DNA of 64,000 nt from Hyphomonas polymorpha PS728 (GTDB lineage: Bacteria; Pseudomonadota; Alphaproteobacteria; Caulobacterales; Hyphomonadaceae). Positions 17,494 through 26,165 of this stretch are shown here, one piece after another. Location: assembly GCF_000685315.1 (NCBI RefSeq), contig NZ_ARYM01000010.1, positions 90,439 through 154,438 of the forward strand. Reading direction: 5' to 3'. A program made the position numbers and the translations under genes. Position 1 is the stretch's first letter. Each line of letters begins with the position of its first letter. Under the pieces are notes generated by a model. It saw nothing but the letters and a program-made list of their open reading frames with translations. It made no database searches and was not told the origin of the DNA.

Positions 17494-18720
17494 CTAAATG
17501 GCGCGGGGCGGGTATCCCGCCTGCGCCAGGGCGTCGATGACTTCCTGCGTGTGCTGGCTGTCCCGCGTTTCCATCAGGATGTCGAACTCGGCGCCTTTGG
17601 CCGGCACATCCAGTGCAATCCGGTTATGCGCCACTTCCATGATGTTTGCGCCCTGATCCCCGATGATCTTGGACACCAATGCCAGAAGGCCGGGCCGGTC
17701 ATCCCCCACGATGCGGATGCGGGCCAGGCGGTTCTCGCGAACGAGCGCGCGCGTCAGGACGGAAGCGAGAAGGCGCGTGTCGATATTGCCGCCACAGAGC
17801 ACCAACCCCACGTTCCGCCCGTAAAAGCGGGAAGGGTGAGCGAGCAGAGCGGCCAGGCCTGCGGCGCCAGCTCCCTCGGCAATGGTTTTCTCGACTTCCA
17901 CGAAGAGGGTGATGGCCCGCTCCAGATGTTCTTCCTCCACAAGAACAATGTCATCGACAAGTTCCTGGGCGATCAGGCGGGTCAGCTGACCCACTTCCTT
18001 GACCGCAATGCCCTCGGCGATCGTGGCCCCGCCCATTTTGGGCGACTTGCCGCGCAGCGCCGCATGCATGCAGGGATACATCGCTGCTTCCACGCCAATG
18101 ATCTTGATATCAGGCTTCAGGGCTTTTGCGGCAACAGCGATGCCGCTGATCAGGCCGCCCCCGCCGATCGGAACCACGAGCGTATCGAGGTACGGATTGT
18201 CCGCCAGCATTTCCACCGCGATTGTGCCCTGGCCGGCAATGATGTCCGCATCATCAAAGGGGTGGATGAAGGTCAGGCCTTCTTTCTCGCCCAGCTTCAG
18301 GGCGTATTCCTTGGCCTCGTCAAAGATCATGCCCTCCAGCACCACGCGGGCGCCATGGTCACGGGTATGCTCCACCTTGTTGAAGGGGGTGGTCTCGGCC
18401 ATCACGATGGTGGCTGGAATGCCGAGGCGGCGCGCGTGATAGGCAACGCCCTGGGCATGGTTACCGGCTGATGCGGCAATGACGCCGGCTTTCTTTTCCT
18501 TATCGGAAAGTTTCACCAGCTTGTTCAGGGCGCCACGTTCCTTGAAGGCGGCGGTGAACTGGCGGTTTTCGAGTTTGACCCAGACCTGTGCGCCGGTGAT
18601 CGCCGAGAGCGTTTTCGAATGCGCGAGTTCTGTCCGCTCAATCTGCCCTTCAAGCACTTTGGCAGCGGCCTGTATGTCGGCCAGGGTAACGGGCAGGGGA
18701 GAGGTCAGGGTATCGGGCAT
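17494..18720 (-). CDS. ilvA: Threonine ammonia-lyase with C-terminal ACT domain
   Basis: This 408-residue PLP enzyme converts threonine to 2-oxobutanoate, the first step of isoleucine synthesis. The PLP lysine lies in FTAAFKERGAL (Lys60). SAGNHAQG binds substrate, and PIGGGGLISG holds the cofactor phosphate. A single ACT domain occupies about 325-405 (RIRIVGDDRPGLLALVSKI). This is the short, single-ACT type; the classical two-ACT IlvA is about 510 residues, so feedback control may differ. A TTG lies six codons upstream at 18738; the ATG is preferred. The symbol is by function; the catabolic tdcB name is an alternative. Confidence 0.9.
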   Translation of the reverse strand: MPDTLTSPLPVTLADIQAAAKVLEGQIERTELAHSKTLSAITGAQVWVKLENRQFTAAFKERGALNKLVKLSDKEKKAGVIAASAGNHAQGVAYHARRLGIPATIVMAETTPFNKVEHTRDHGARVVLEGMIFDEAKEYALKLGEKEGLTFIHPFDDADIIAGQGTIAVEMLADNPYLDTLVVPIGGGGLISGIAVAAKALKPDIKIIGVEAAMYPCMHAALRGKSPKMGGATIAEGIAVKEVGQLTRLIAQELVDDIVLVEEEHLERAITLFVEVEKTIAEGAGAAGLAALLAHPSRFYGRNVGLVLCGGNIDTRLLASVLTRALVRENRLARIRIVGDDRPGLLALVSKIIGDQGANIMEVAHNRIALDVPAKGAEFDILMETRDSQHTQEVIDALAQAGYPPRAI

Positions 18721-18765
18721 GATAAAGGGTTCCGGCAAAGCGGCCGCACCCTATTCGGGCGGGGG

Positions 18766-20601
18766 TTAATTTACAAGCAATCCTGCTGCGCCTGGGGCAG
18801 GGTCGTGCTCCGCCACCCAGTGATTGCCGGCCACCTGGACGAGTTGCGGCTGGTACTGATCCACATCCGGATCATCTACCAGCTTCGACTTGAGGAAACG
18901 GAGGGCGGCGCGGCTGTCGAGGGGGCTGGGCAAATCGCCAGTCAGTTTTACACGCTCACGAGCGCGCTCGCCGCGCGGATCGGCATTCGGGACTGCCGCG
19001 ATCAGGCCCTGCGTATAGGGGTGGCGGGCATCTTCATAGATAGCGTTCCGGTCTGCGAGTTCGACGATCCGCCCAAGATAAAGCACCATCACCCGATGGC
19101 TGATCTGGCGGACGACGGCGAGGTCGTGGCTGATGAAAATCATTGAGAGGCCGAACTCCTTCTGAAGTTCGATCAGCAAATCGACGACCTGCGCCTGAAC
19201 CGACACATCCAGGGCGGAAACCGCTTCGTCACAGATAACGAGCTGGGGTTTCAGGATCATCGCCCGGGCAATCCCGACACGCTGGTTCTGGCCGCCGGAG
19301 AGTTCGTGCGGATAGCGGTTGATGAGGTTTGGATCGAGCCCGACACGCGGCAGAATTTCGCGTACCCTTGCCTCGCGCTCGGAGCGGGAGAGGTCCGGCT
19401 CATGCACCAGCAGAGGCTCCGCCACTGAGGCACCGATGGTCATGCGGGGATCAAGGCTCGCAAGGGGATCCTGGAAGACGATCTGGAGTTCATCGCGAAG
19501 GCCGTCCATCTCGCTGCGGCTGGCCTTGGCAATGTCCTTGCCAAGCCAGGCAACCTTGCCGGCAGTCGGTGGAATGAGCCGCAGCACACCCCGTGCCAGT
19601 GTCGATTTTCCGCACCCGGATTCTCCGACCACGCCCAGAGTCTCGCCGGGCTTCAAGTCGAAACTCACGCCGTTCACGGCTTTGAGGGGTTTGCGCTTTC
19701 CAAGCAGGCCGCCCTTGATCTGGATAGGGAAGTGAACCTTCATATCGTCGACCTGCAGAATTGGTTTTGTATCTGCGGCGGGTGGGGCCGACAGCGGGGG
19801 GCGTCCCGGCGGGTCAGGCATATCCAGGCGCGGCACAGCCGCCAGAAGCATTTTGGTATAGTCGTGCTTGGGGGAATAGAAGATTTCGTCAGTTGTGCCC
19901 TGCTCGACGATCTCGCCATGGCGCATCACGATCACCCGGTCACACATGCGGGCAACGACCCCCATATTGTGCGTAATCAGAACAATTCCGGTGCCTGTTT
20001 CGCGCTTGAGTTCATCCATCAGTTCCAGAACCTGGGCCTGGACAGTCACGTCGAGCGCTGTGGTGGGCTCATCCGCAATCAGAACCTTCGGCCCGCAGAG
20101 CATTGCGATGGCAATCATCACGCGCTGCCGCATGCCGCCCGAAAGTTCATGCGGAAACTGTTCCATGCGCCGGGCTGCCTCCGGGATGCGCACATGCTCC
20201 AGCCATTCGATGCAGCGTTCATTGGCTTCTGCGCCCTTGAGGCCCTTATGCAACGCCAATATCTCGCGCATCTGCGCGCCGACGGTCATGTGGGGCGTAA
20301 GGCTTGTCAGTGGATCCTGAAAGATCATCGACATTTCAGCGCCGCGTATATCGCGCAGCTGTGCCACCGAGGCTGTCAGCATTTCGGTGTCACCGAAGCG
20401 GATGCTGCCTTCGGCCTTGCCGTTTCCGGCAAGCAGGCCCATGGCCGCAAGGGCGGACTGGCTCTTGCCAGAACCGCTTTCGCCCACGATGCCAACGCAC
20501 TCGCCAGGCGAAACGCCGAAGGAAATTCCCTTCACGGCGTTCACGGTGCCATCGGGCGTCTCGAAATCGACCTTCAGGCCGGTCACAGTCAAAAGTGTCA
20601 T
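18766..20601 (-). CDS. Fused two-domain ABC transporter ATP-binding protein (peptide/nickel type)
   Basis: This 611-residue protein carries two complete ATPase domains in tandem, as in YejF and GsiA. It powers import of peptides or similar solutes. Domain one has Walker A GESGSGKSQ (about 40-48), LSGGMRQRVMIA and LIADEPTTALD. Domain two has GESGCGKSTLARG, LSGGQNQRVGIA and VICDEAVSALD. Each domain is followed by the oligopeptide-family C-terminal extension (HPYTQGLIAAVP). The second Walker B has Glu-Ala-Val in place of Glu-Pro-Thr, which is common. No permease or binding-protein gene lies nearby, so partners must be elsewhere. Two ATGs (20607, 20601) are possible. Confidence 0.9.
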   Translation of the reverse strand: MTLLTVTGLKVDFETPDGTVNAVKGISFGVSPGECVGIVGESGSGKSQSALAAMGLLAGNGKAEGSIRFGDTEMLTASVAQLRDIRGAEMSMIFQDPLTSLTPHMTVGAQMREILALHKGLKGAEANERCIEWLEHVRIPEAARRMEQFPHELSGGMRQRVMIAIAMLCGPKVLIADEPTTALDVTVQAQVLELMDELKRETGTGIVLITHNMGVVARMCDRVIVMRHGEIVEQGTTDEIFYSPKHDYTKMLLAAVPRLDMPDPPGRPPLSAPPAADTKPILQVDDMKVHFPIQIKGGLLGKRKPLKAVNGVSFDLKPGETLGVVGESGCGKSTLARGVLRLIPPTAGKVAWLGKDIAKASRSEMDGLRDELQIVFQDPLASLDPRMTIGASVAEPLLVHEPDLSRSEREARVREILPRVGLDPNLINRYPHELSGGQNQRVGIARAMILKPQLVICDEAVSALDVSVQAQVVDLLIELQKEFGLSMIFISHDLAVVRQISHRVMVLYLGRIVELADRNAIYEDARHPYTQGLIAAVPNADPRGERARERVKLTGDLPSPLDSRAALRFLKSKLVDDPDVDQYQPQLVQVAGNHWVAEHDPAPGAAGLLVN

Positions 20602-20662
20602 AACCATGACGAGTAACGGGCCGGGGCCGGGGCGCAAGAGGCAGCAGCAGATTCAGAGCGCA

Positions 20663-20697
20663 GAAAACGCCGCGCCAGCTGACTAGCAGGCGCGGCG
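20663..20697 (-). terminator. Intrinsic terminator downstream of ompW
   Basis: CGCCGCGCC and GGCGCGGCG form a perfect 9-bp stem with a 12-base loop. On the reverse strand the stem is followed by TTTTCTG. It lies about 75 bp after the ompW stop and separates ompW from the ABC gene. Confidence 0.65.
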
Positions 20698-20708
20698 CTC
20701 TCGTTTAA

Positions 20709-20748
20709 GCAATACCAGTCTGGGGTTGGGATGGGAGGCTGGTATTGC
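20709..20748. repeat. 10-bp inverted repeat between ompW and its terminator
   Basis: GCAATACCAG and CTGGTATTGC are perfect arms 20 bases apart. They lie in the transcribed tail of ompW. A second short hairpin (CTGATC/GATCAG, 20755-20773) overlaps the ompW stop. Confidence 0.5.
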
Positions 20749-20769
20749 CTCGATCTGATCGTGGCCAGA

Positions 20770-21450
20770 TCAGAACTTATAGCCGAGACCCACGCCTACG
20801 ATCAGTGGGTTGATGTCCACATCCGCATTCACCTTGGCGCCGAGCGCGGTGGTGAAATCGACTGTAACATCGGTATTGATCCAGACCTTCTTGATGTCGG
20901 CATTCAGCGCCCAGCCACCTTCCTTGCCATCTAGATCGTAGTCAAACCCGACTTGAAGGGCAGGACCGAAGCTCGGATCATAGTCGATCCCGTCCGCCAC
21001 CGGGCCGGCATCTTCATTGAAGAAGAAGGTCGCATTGACCCCAGCGCCCACATACGGCTTGAAACGGGTGCCGTTCTGGAAATGGTATTGCAATGTCAGG
21101 GTCGGGGGCAGAAGCCAGACATCGCCCAGATCGATATTGGCATTGGTCAGGGCGCCCGGCACCGTCACGCTGGTTGCTTTCACATCATGGGGTGTCACCC
21201 CGAGGATCAGCTCTGCGGCGATACTCTTGGTGAAGAAATAGGTGATGTCGAGTTCCGGGACGTACTGGTCGCCGATGTCCACGCCGCCCTGCAGGCGCGT
21301 GTTACCTACGGACAGAGCGCCGGATTCGTCGGGCAGAACGCCGATGACGCGTGCGCGCACCATCCAGGGGTTATCATCGGCCGATGCCGTGCCGGCAAAT
21401 CCCATCAGGGCTGTGCCTGCCATCAAGGTGGCTGCGAGGAGCTTTTTCAT
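20770..21450 (-). CDS. ompW: OmpW family outer membrane protein
   Basis: This 226-residue small beta-barrel has a signal peptide (MKKLLAATLMAGTALMGFAGTASA). Family features are NPWMVRARVIGVLPDESG at the start of the mature part, FFTKSIAAELILGVTPHDV, and LPPTLTLQYHF followed by KPYVGAGVNATFFF. The C-terminus VGVGLGYKF ends in the aromatic residue needed for barrel assembly. OmpW forms a narrow hydrophobic channel. The ATG at 21450 starts the signal peptide. It is divergent from an iron alcohol dehydrogenase; a long GC-rich palindrome lies in the intergenic region. Confidence 0.92.
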   Translation of the reverse strand: MKKLLAATLMAGTALMGFAGTASADDNPWMVRARVIGVLPDESGALSVGNTRLQGGVDIGDQYVPELDITYFFTKSIAAELILGVTPHDVKATSVTVPGALTNANIDLGDVWLLPPTLTLQYHFQNGTRFKPYVGAGVNATFFFNEDAGPVADGIDYDPSFGPALQVGFDYDLDGKEGGWALNADIKKVWINTDVTVDFTTALGAKVNADVDINPLIVGVGLGYKF

Positions 21451-21524
21451 TGTCGAAACCCGCTGTTTTTGTGAGTGATGAGATACAGGTAAGCCTCTGG
21501 AATTAAAGGCGAAATTGCCCAGTT

Positions 21525-21551
21525 TGCCGCGCGGCTCCGAGCCGCGCGGCA
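21525..21551. repeat. 27-bp near-perfect palindrome upstream of ompW
   Basis: TGCCGCGCGGCTC and GAGCCGCGCGGCA are 13-bp arms around a single C, equivalent to an 11-bp stem with a 5-base loop. It lies 75 bp before the ompW ATG, in the 286-bp gap between divergent genes. No T-run follows on either strand. Confidence 0.6.
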
Positions 21552-21736
21552 CATGCGCTCATTTAGGTACTCGTCCGTATTGAGATAAAAATCAGGGGCA
21601 GCGATGCTGGATACCAACTGCGTCCTGCTACCTTGGGAGGTGCGGCGCTGTGAGCAGCGCGCTGCCCTAGGGAAAGGCTTGCCTTGACGCAGCGCACTTG
21701 GGAACATGGCGCGTTTTCCGCCTTCTGGAGCTTCCC

Positions 21737-22870
21737 ATGCCGGTTATGAATTTCCTCACGCAGTGCGTCTTCGATTCTGGCGCACTCAAACAGCTTTCCA
21801 AACTCGCAAAGGCGCGGGGCATCACGCGCCCCTTCATCGTGACGGATGCGGGCATCAAGGCTTCCGGCATCCTTGCAAAGGTCGAAGATGCACTCGACGT
21901 CGCCCCTGCCGGCGTCTTTGCCGAAACCGTGCCCAACCCCACCGAGGCGCAAACCAAGATCGCGACCGCGCTCTACAAGGAATCCGGCGCTGACGGGATC
22001 ATAGCTGTGGGCGGTGGTTCTTCCATGGACCACGCCAAGGCAATTGGCCTGATGGCGAGCCATGAAGGGCCTCTGGAAAATTTCGCGGCGATCGTCGGCG
22101 GCTCTAAGCTGGTCGGCAAGATTCCGCCGCTGATCGCCATCCCGACAACGGCGGGAACCGGCTCGGAAGTGTCCATCGGCATGGTCATCATCATGGAGAA
22201 TGGGCGGAAGGAAACCTTTGCCTCGCCCAATCTCATTCCGCTTGTCGCCCTCTGTGATCCGGACCTTACCATCGGTCTTCCGGCCGGGCTCACAGCAGCA
22301 ACCGGTATGGACGCGCTGACGCATTGCATCGAGGCTGTGCTCACGCCGGCAATTAATCCGCCTGCGGAAGCTATCGGCTATGACGGCGCACACCGCGCGT
22401 TCGGGATGGGCATGCTGAAGCGTGCCGTCAAGGATGGCTCGGATGAAGAGGCCCGCTGGCACATGATGATGGCGAGCTATGAAGGAGCGCTCGCCTTCGT
22501 GAAGGGGCTTGGCGGGGTTCATGCGCTCAGCCACGCCGCTGGGCGGCTGCATGAGAAGAAGCTTCACCACGGCACGCTGAACGCCGTTTTCCTGCCGCAC
22601 ATCCTGCGATTCCATAATGGCGCCGCAGACGAAAAGTATGCCCGCCTGCGCCAGGCGATGGGCCTCAAGGCCGGCGCGGATCTGGCCGATGCCATTCAGG
22701 ATCTCAACAATGCCATCGGCATTCCGCCCACGCTGAGCGCCATGGGCCTGACGGCATCGGATGGGCCGGGGATCGTTGAATATGCTCTGGTGGATCTTGC
22801 CCATGCGGGCAACCCCCGTGCGATGAGCGCCGACGACTACGCAGCCGTTTACGAGATCGCGCTGGGCTGA
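21737..22870 (+). CDS. Iron-containing alcohol dehydrogenase
   Basis: This 377-residue NAD(P)-dependent dehydrogenase belongs to the group III (iron-dependent) family. The nucleotide-binding motif is IIAVGGGSSMDHAKAI and the phosphate loop PTTAGTGSEVS. Metal ligands are in GMDALTHCIEA (Asp and His), in GGVHALSHAAGRLHE, and in the following HHG. The normal PHG motif is replaced by LHHG, a minor variant. The substrate (alcohol, hydroxyacid or aldehyde) cannot be assigned. The ATG at 21737 has GGAG eight bases upstream. It lies 9 bp before the glycosylase gene, so they are probably co-transcribed. Confidence 0.9.
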   Translation: MPVMNFLTQCVFDSGALKQLSKLAKARGITRPFIVTDAGIKASGILAKVEDALDVAPAGVFAETVPNPTEAQTKIATALYKESGADGIIAVGGGSSMDHAKAIGLMASHEGPLENFAAIVGGSKLVGKIPPLIAIPTTAGTGSEVSIGMVIIMENGRKETFASPNLIPLVALCDPDLTIGLPAGLTAATGMDALTHCIEAVLTPAINPPAEAIGYDGAHRAFGMGMLKRAVKDGSDEEARWHMMMASYEGALAFVKGLGGVHALSHAAGRLHEKKLHHGTLNAVFLPHILRFHNGAADEKYARLRQAMGLKAGADLADAIQDLNNAIGIPPTLSAMGLTASDGPGIVEYALVDLAHAGNPRAMSADDYAAVYEIALG

Positions 22871-22879
22871 GGAACTTCC

Positions 22880-23554
22880 ATGAAGCGCCGCTTTGCTCCG
22901 ATACTCAAGATGGCTGGCAGCCATCATGGGGGAGAGCGGGCGGCGCTTGAGAAGTCGCGCAACACGCACGCGGTCATGCATCTGGAGAAAGTGCCGTCCA
23001 GCCGGCTTCTCTCGGTAATGACGCGCTGTGTGTTCAATGCGGGGTTCAACTGGAAGGTCATAGAAGCAAAGTGGCCGGGCTTTGAGGTGGCCTTTGAGGG
23101 GTTCGATCCGGGCAAGCTTGCCTTCTTCGGCGACGAGATGATGGACCGTCTGCTGGCGGACGAGCGGATCGTGCGCAACGGACAGAAGATCCGGGCAACG
23201 CTCGAGAATGCAAGGTTCGTTGCAGATGTCGACCAGGAGGAGGGCGGTTTCGGCCGCTTTCTCGCAAGCTGGCCAGCGACGGATCAGCTTGGCTTGCTTA
23301 CACTCCTGAGCAAGCGCGGCTCACGCCTTGGCGGGGCAACGGGACAGTACTTCCTGCGTTTTGCTGGATGGGATGCGTGGATTGCGTCGCCCGATGTCTG
23401 CGCCGCTCTGGCGCGCGAGGGCATTCTGGACAGCCCGGCAGCTACCAGCAAGCGCGATCTCACCGCGCTGCAGGAAGCAATCAATGAGTTTCATTCCGAC
23501 AGCGGATTACCGCGGGCGCAGATCAGCCGGCTGCTCGCGATGAGTGCCGGCTGA
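22880..23554 (+). CDS. DNA-3-methyladenine glycosylase I-like protein
   Basis: This 224-residue protein matches the Tag/MADG superfamily through MTRCVFNAGFNWKVIEAKWPGFEVAF and FDPGKLAFFGDEMMDRLL, followed by RIVRNGQKIRATLENAR. These correspond to the helix-hairpin region and substrate pocket of Tag, which excises 3-methyladenine from alkylated DNA. It is longer at the N-terminus than E. coli Tag (187 residues), and the zinc-binding Cys/His set of classical Tag is not evident, so the activity may differ. The GAGGAA site overlaps the end of the preceding dehydrogenase gene, which implies translational linkage. Confidence 0.75.
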   Translation: MKRRFAPILKMAGSHHGGERAALEKSRNTHAVMHLEKVPSSRLLSVMTRCVFNAGFNWKVIEAKWPGFEVAFEGFDPGKLAFFGDEMMDRLLADERIVRNGQKIRATLENARFVADVDQEEGGFGRFLASWPATDQLGLLTLLSKRGSRLGGATGQYFLRFAGWDAWIASPDVCAALAREGILDSPAATSKRDLTALQEAINEFHSDSGLPRAQISRLLAMSAG

Positions 23555-23567
23555 CACGGTGGCGGGC

Positions 23568-24626
23568 CTATTCGGCGGCCATCTCCGGCAGGCCGAGCGC
23601 CGCTTCCACATCGGCCCAGTTCACGACCTTGAAGTTCTGGTTCTCTCCAGACCTGGGATTGCCGTCATCCTGCACGATCAGAACCCCGCGGGGGAAGCCG
23701 GGCAGGGCGCCGGAAAAAGCGTCCAGCCCGTCTGTATGGGTCACCTCATCTATGTCCAGCGCTTCATTGGCGATAATTGAAAAGCTGCCGCGCGGCGCGT
23801 GCGGCGCTTGCCGGTCATAAACAACGAAGCGGTTGGCTGCCTGCGCGGACGCCACCACCCAGCCTGCGCCATTCCCGCCTCTCCAGATCGATACCCCTTC
23901 CACATCGGCCACGAGGCCAGCGGCGCCACCAACCGTGTCGACCAGCACAGGCTGGGGCGCTTCTTCGCGATAGGCGACCGTCCACAGGCCTCTGTCTTCT
24001 TCTCCGACAAAGATGAGCCCGTTGGCTTCGTCGAAGACGCAGCCCTCAAGCTGCGTATCGAGTTTGACGGATTTCAGAAGATCTCCGCTGAGCTCATTCT
24101 CGCCGACCGAGAGCGACCAGATCTGCAATGTCCCGTCCTTGTAGGTCACGCCTGCGAGATCGCTTTCCCCTTCGCGGGCCTGGCAAATGCCATAGGGCTC
24201 TACTGTATTTGTCGGAATGTCGCCGCGATGGCTCACCTCTCCGGTTACCCGGTCGATCAGGAAGACGGAGATGGCGTTGACCTGATCATTGCTGGCCACA
24301 GCAATATCGAAGGACCGATCCGCAGACTGACGAACATCCACATTGTTGATCAGGCCGATCGGCAGGCGCTGAACTTCTGCGCCGTCGAGCCCGAACACAA
24401 CCAGGCCCTCTTTCTTGTTGGTGCCAAGGATCAGGGACTGTGCGGGATCTGCCGGATGTTTCCACAGGGCCGGATCATCTGCGGCGTCCCCTTTGGCGCC
24501 TGCAGGGGCCGTTTCCACGCTGGCCATGACGAATTTCTGACCGTCGATTACAGCGGCAGGTGCAGACGCGCAGGCGCCCACCGTCAGGACAAGCGACAGG
24601 GCAAGGGCGGGCCGGAAAAAAGACAT
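23568..24626 (-). CDS. Beta-propeller phytase lipoprotein
   Basis: This 352-residue protein has a lipoprotein signal (MSFFRPALALSLVLTVGAC, Cys19) and a beta-propeller phytase fold. Phytase releases phosphate from inositol hexakisphosphate with calcium. Family motifs are DAADDPALWKHPADP, GTNKKEGLVVFGLDG, INNVDVR, LEGCVFDEANGLIFVGEED, and DVEGVSIW. The C-terminus VVNWADVEAALGL is typical. An in-frame start at 24752 would hide the signal, so the ATG at 24626 was chosen. It lies 82 bp downstream of a CHAD-domain gene on the same strand; both proteins deal with dense polyphosphate-like anions, which suggests phosphate scavenging or storage. Confidence 0.9.
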   Translation of the reverse strand: MSFFRPALALSLVLTVGACASAPAAVIDGQKFVMASVETAPAGAKGDAADDPALWKHPADPAQSLILGTNKKEGLVVFGLDGAEVQRLPIGLINNVDVRQSADRSFDIAVASNDQVNAISVFLIDRVTGEVSHRGDIPTNTVEPYGICQAREGESDLAGVTYKDGTLQIWSLSVGENELSGDLLKSVKLDTQLEGCVFDEANGLIFVGEEDRGLWTVAYREEAPQPVLVDTVGGAAGLVADVEGVSIWRGGNGAGWVVASAQAANRFVVYDRQAPHAPRGSFSIIANEALDIDEVTHTDGLDAFSGALPGFPRGVLIVQDDGNPRSGENQNFKVVNWADVEAALGLPEMAAE

Positions 24627-24708
24627 GGGGGCTCCAGGAAAGCAGGCAAGACACGATTCGACGCCTTCTTTATCGCTGCTGCATGACAGTATCGCGACGA
24701 AGCGGCGT

Positions 24709-25587
24709 TCAGGCCTCGCTGGCCTCCCAATAGACGGCCCACCTGGCAGCAAGGGCTGCCGGCTTTTCAGCGGTCAGCAGGCGCGAGATGCGCTCGGCCT
24801 TTTTCAGAAGCCTTTTCTGGTCACGCGCGGCGGCGCGGAAGAGTTTTTTCAACGTGTCCTTGTCCAGCCGGTCATCAGGCAGGGCTTTGAGTGCTGCCAC
24901 AAGCAGTCCGCTGTCGCGCCAGTCTCCCAGGCTTTCGGAGAGCCGGTTTGCCATGCGGGCATGACCGTCCATGGCATCCGGGCAGCTGCGTCCCAGCAGA
25001 AGCGTATGGTGCCAATGGCTTTTGGCACTTTTCCGCCAGTCATGGATCATTTCTTCTTCGCCCGTGCGGATCGCCTCCGAGAAGTTTCTCCGCAGCTTCC
25101 TGTAGCTGCGCTTGAGGCCGGGCTGCAGGGCGGCGAACCCCTCCGCGCGAACCTCCCAGCCGGCGGCGCGTTTGGCCGCGCTCCGCATGTCGCGGTCGAA
25201 GGTTTTCAGAAGCCTGGCCGTAGCGGCGCCACCACTGGGCGCGCCGGAATCGCCCGCGAGAGTCGCTTCGGTATCGGCAAGCATTTCCGGCGGTAATTTC
25301 AGACGCCGCAGACTATCCAGGATGGCGCTTGAGTCTCGTGCTTCAGAAAGCTGGCGGGCTGCGTCTCTCAGGGCTGCATTCTCCATCGGCGCTTCTTCAA
25401 ACACCGGCCCGATGAGGCGGATCACAGAGCGTAACCGCTTGGTGCACTTGCGCACCTCGTGAACTTTCCGGGGGGCTGGCAGGTCTGCCGCGGCGATCAC
25501 CTCCGCCATTCGCGCGAACTCTTCCCCGGCGATGCGCCGGATGCCCTCTTCAACGCGCTCACTGCCGGGCTTCAATCGATAAGCCAT
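24709..25587 (-). CDS. CHAD domain protein
   Basis: This 292-residue, highly helical and basic protein has the CHAD pattern of conserved His, Arg and Lys. The first copy is HEVRKCTKRLRSVIR (His43, Arg46, Lys50, Arg53) and the second half has IHDWRKSAKSHWHHTLLL. CHAD domains bind inorganic polyphosphate and are found on polyphosphate granules. There is no adjoining CYTH (triphosphatase) domain, so this is a stand-alone CHAD. The neighbour downstream on the same strand is a phytase. PHB and polyphosphate granules often associate, and phaZ lies 1.2 kb away, but any link is inference. Confidence 0.85.
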   Translation of the reverse strand: MAYRLKPGSERVEEGIRRIAGEEFARMAEVIAAADLPAPRKVHEVRKCTKRLRSVIRLIGPVFEEAPMENAALRDAARQLSEARDSSAILDSLRRLKLPPEMLADTEATLAGDSGAPSGGAATARLLKTFDRDMRSAAKRAAGWEVRAEGFAALQPGLKRSYRKLRRNFSEAIRTGEEEMIHDWRKSAKSHWHHTLLLGRSCPDAMDGHARMANRLSESLGDWRDSGLLVAALKALPDDRLDKDTLKKLFRAAARDQKRLLKKAERISRLLTAEKPAALAARWAVYWEASEA

Positions 25588-25742
25588 GGTGTTGAAATCT
25601 GCCCTCCGTCCGTGTTCGGCAAAGGCAAGCTGTCACAAGCTGGGCCCGGCTGCCAATATGCTCGCTCTCAAGGCGAGTGTGACCCTACAGAAACTTGTCA
25701 AAAATCTACATGTCTTTGCCGCGAATCCGGCGATAAGGAAGC

Positions 25743-26165
25743 ATGCTTCAAAGCCTTCAGACCCTTTCCAACGGTATTGCCCTGATAACCTGCGCCATGG
25801 CGATTGGGGCCTCCTGGGTCGCCTCGATCGCTTCGCCCAATTGCAGCTTTGACAAGCTGACGGGGGCGCGGGCCGACACGCATGTTCGCGAATTGCTGTA
25901 CCGCACGGCGACGCCGATTGCGGGCATGCTGCTGGTGTCCGGCGCGCTGTTCTTGCTCGCCACCAGTTGGATTGCCGGAACGGTCGCCCTGGTGTCCTGC
26001 TTCGGATTCTTCTCGACGCGGATGATGCTCGCGCCGAAGGAAGGCAAGAATCCCAAAGGCGTCCGTACTCGCCGCAAGGAACAGCGGGGCAGTTCAGTCA
26101 TGCTTTCGTTGATGTTCACGGTTGCCGCCGTTGCGGCAGTCGTGCTGGGGCTTTTCGGCCTTTAG
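25743..26165 (+). CDS. Hypothetical membrane protein
   Basis: This 140-residue protein has about four hydrophobic segments (near 10-30, 55-72, 76-92, 118-138). A basic loop KNPKGVRTRRKEQRG lies between the third and fourth. I recognise no family. The stop codon overlaps by four bases the stop of the convergent gene at 26162. It begins 155 bp after the divergent CHAD gene. No function can be assigned. Confidence 0.65.
   Translation: MLQSLQTLSNGIALITCAMAIGASWVASIASPNCSFDKLTGARADTHVRELLYRTATPIAGMLLVSGALFLLATSWIAGTVALVSCFGFFSTRMMLAPKEGKNPKGVRTRRKEQRGSSVMLSLMFTVAAVAAVVLGLFGL

Noticed and set aside
21563..22981. A 472-codon reverse frame across the alcohol dehydrogenase
   Set aside because: The forward frame has full iron-ADH motifs, and the reverse frame reads as low-complexity antisense sequence.
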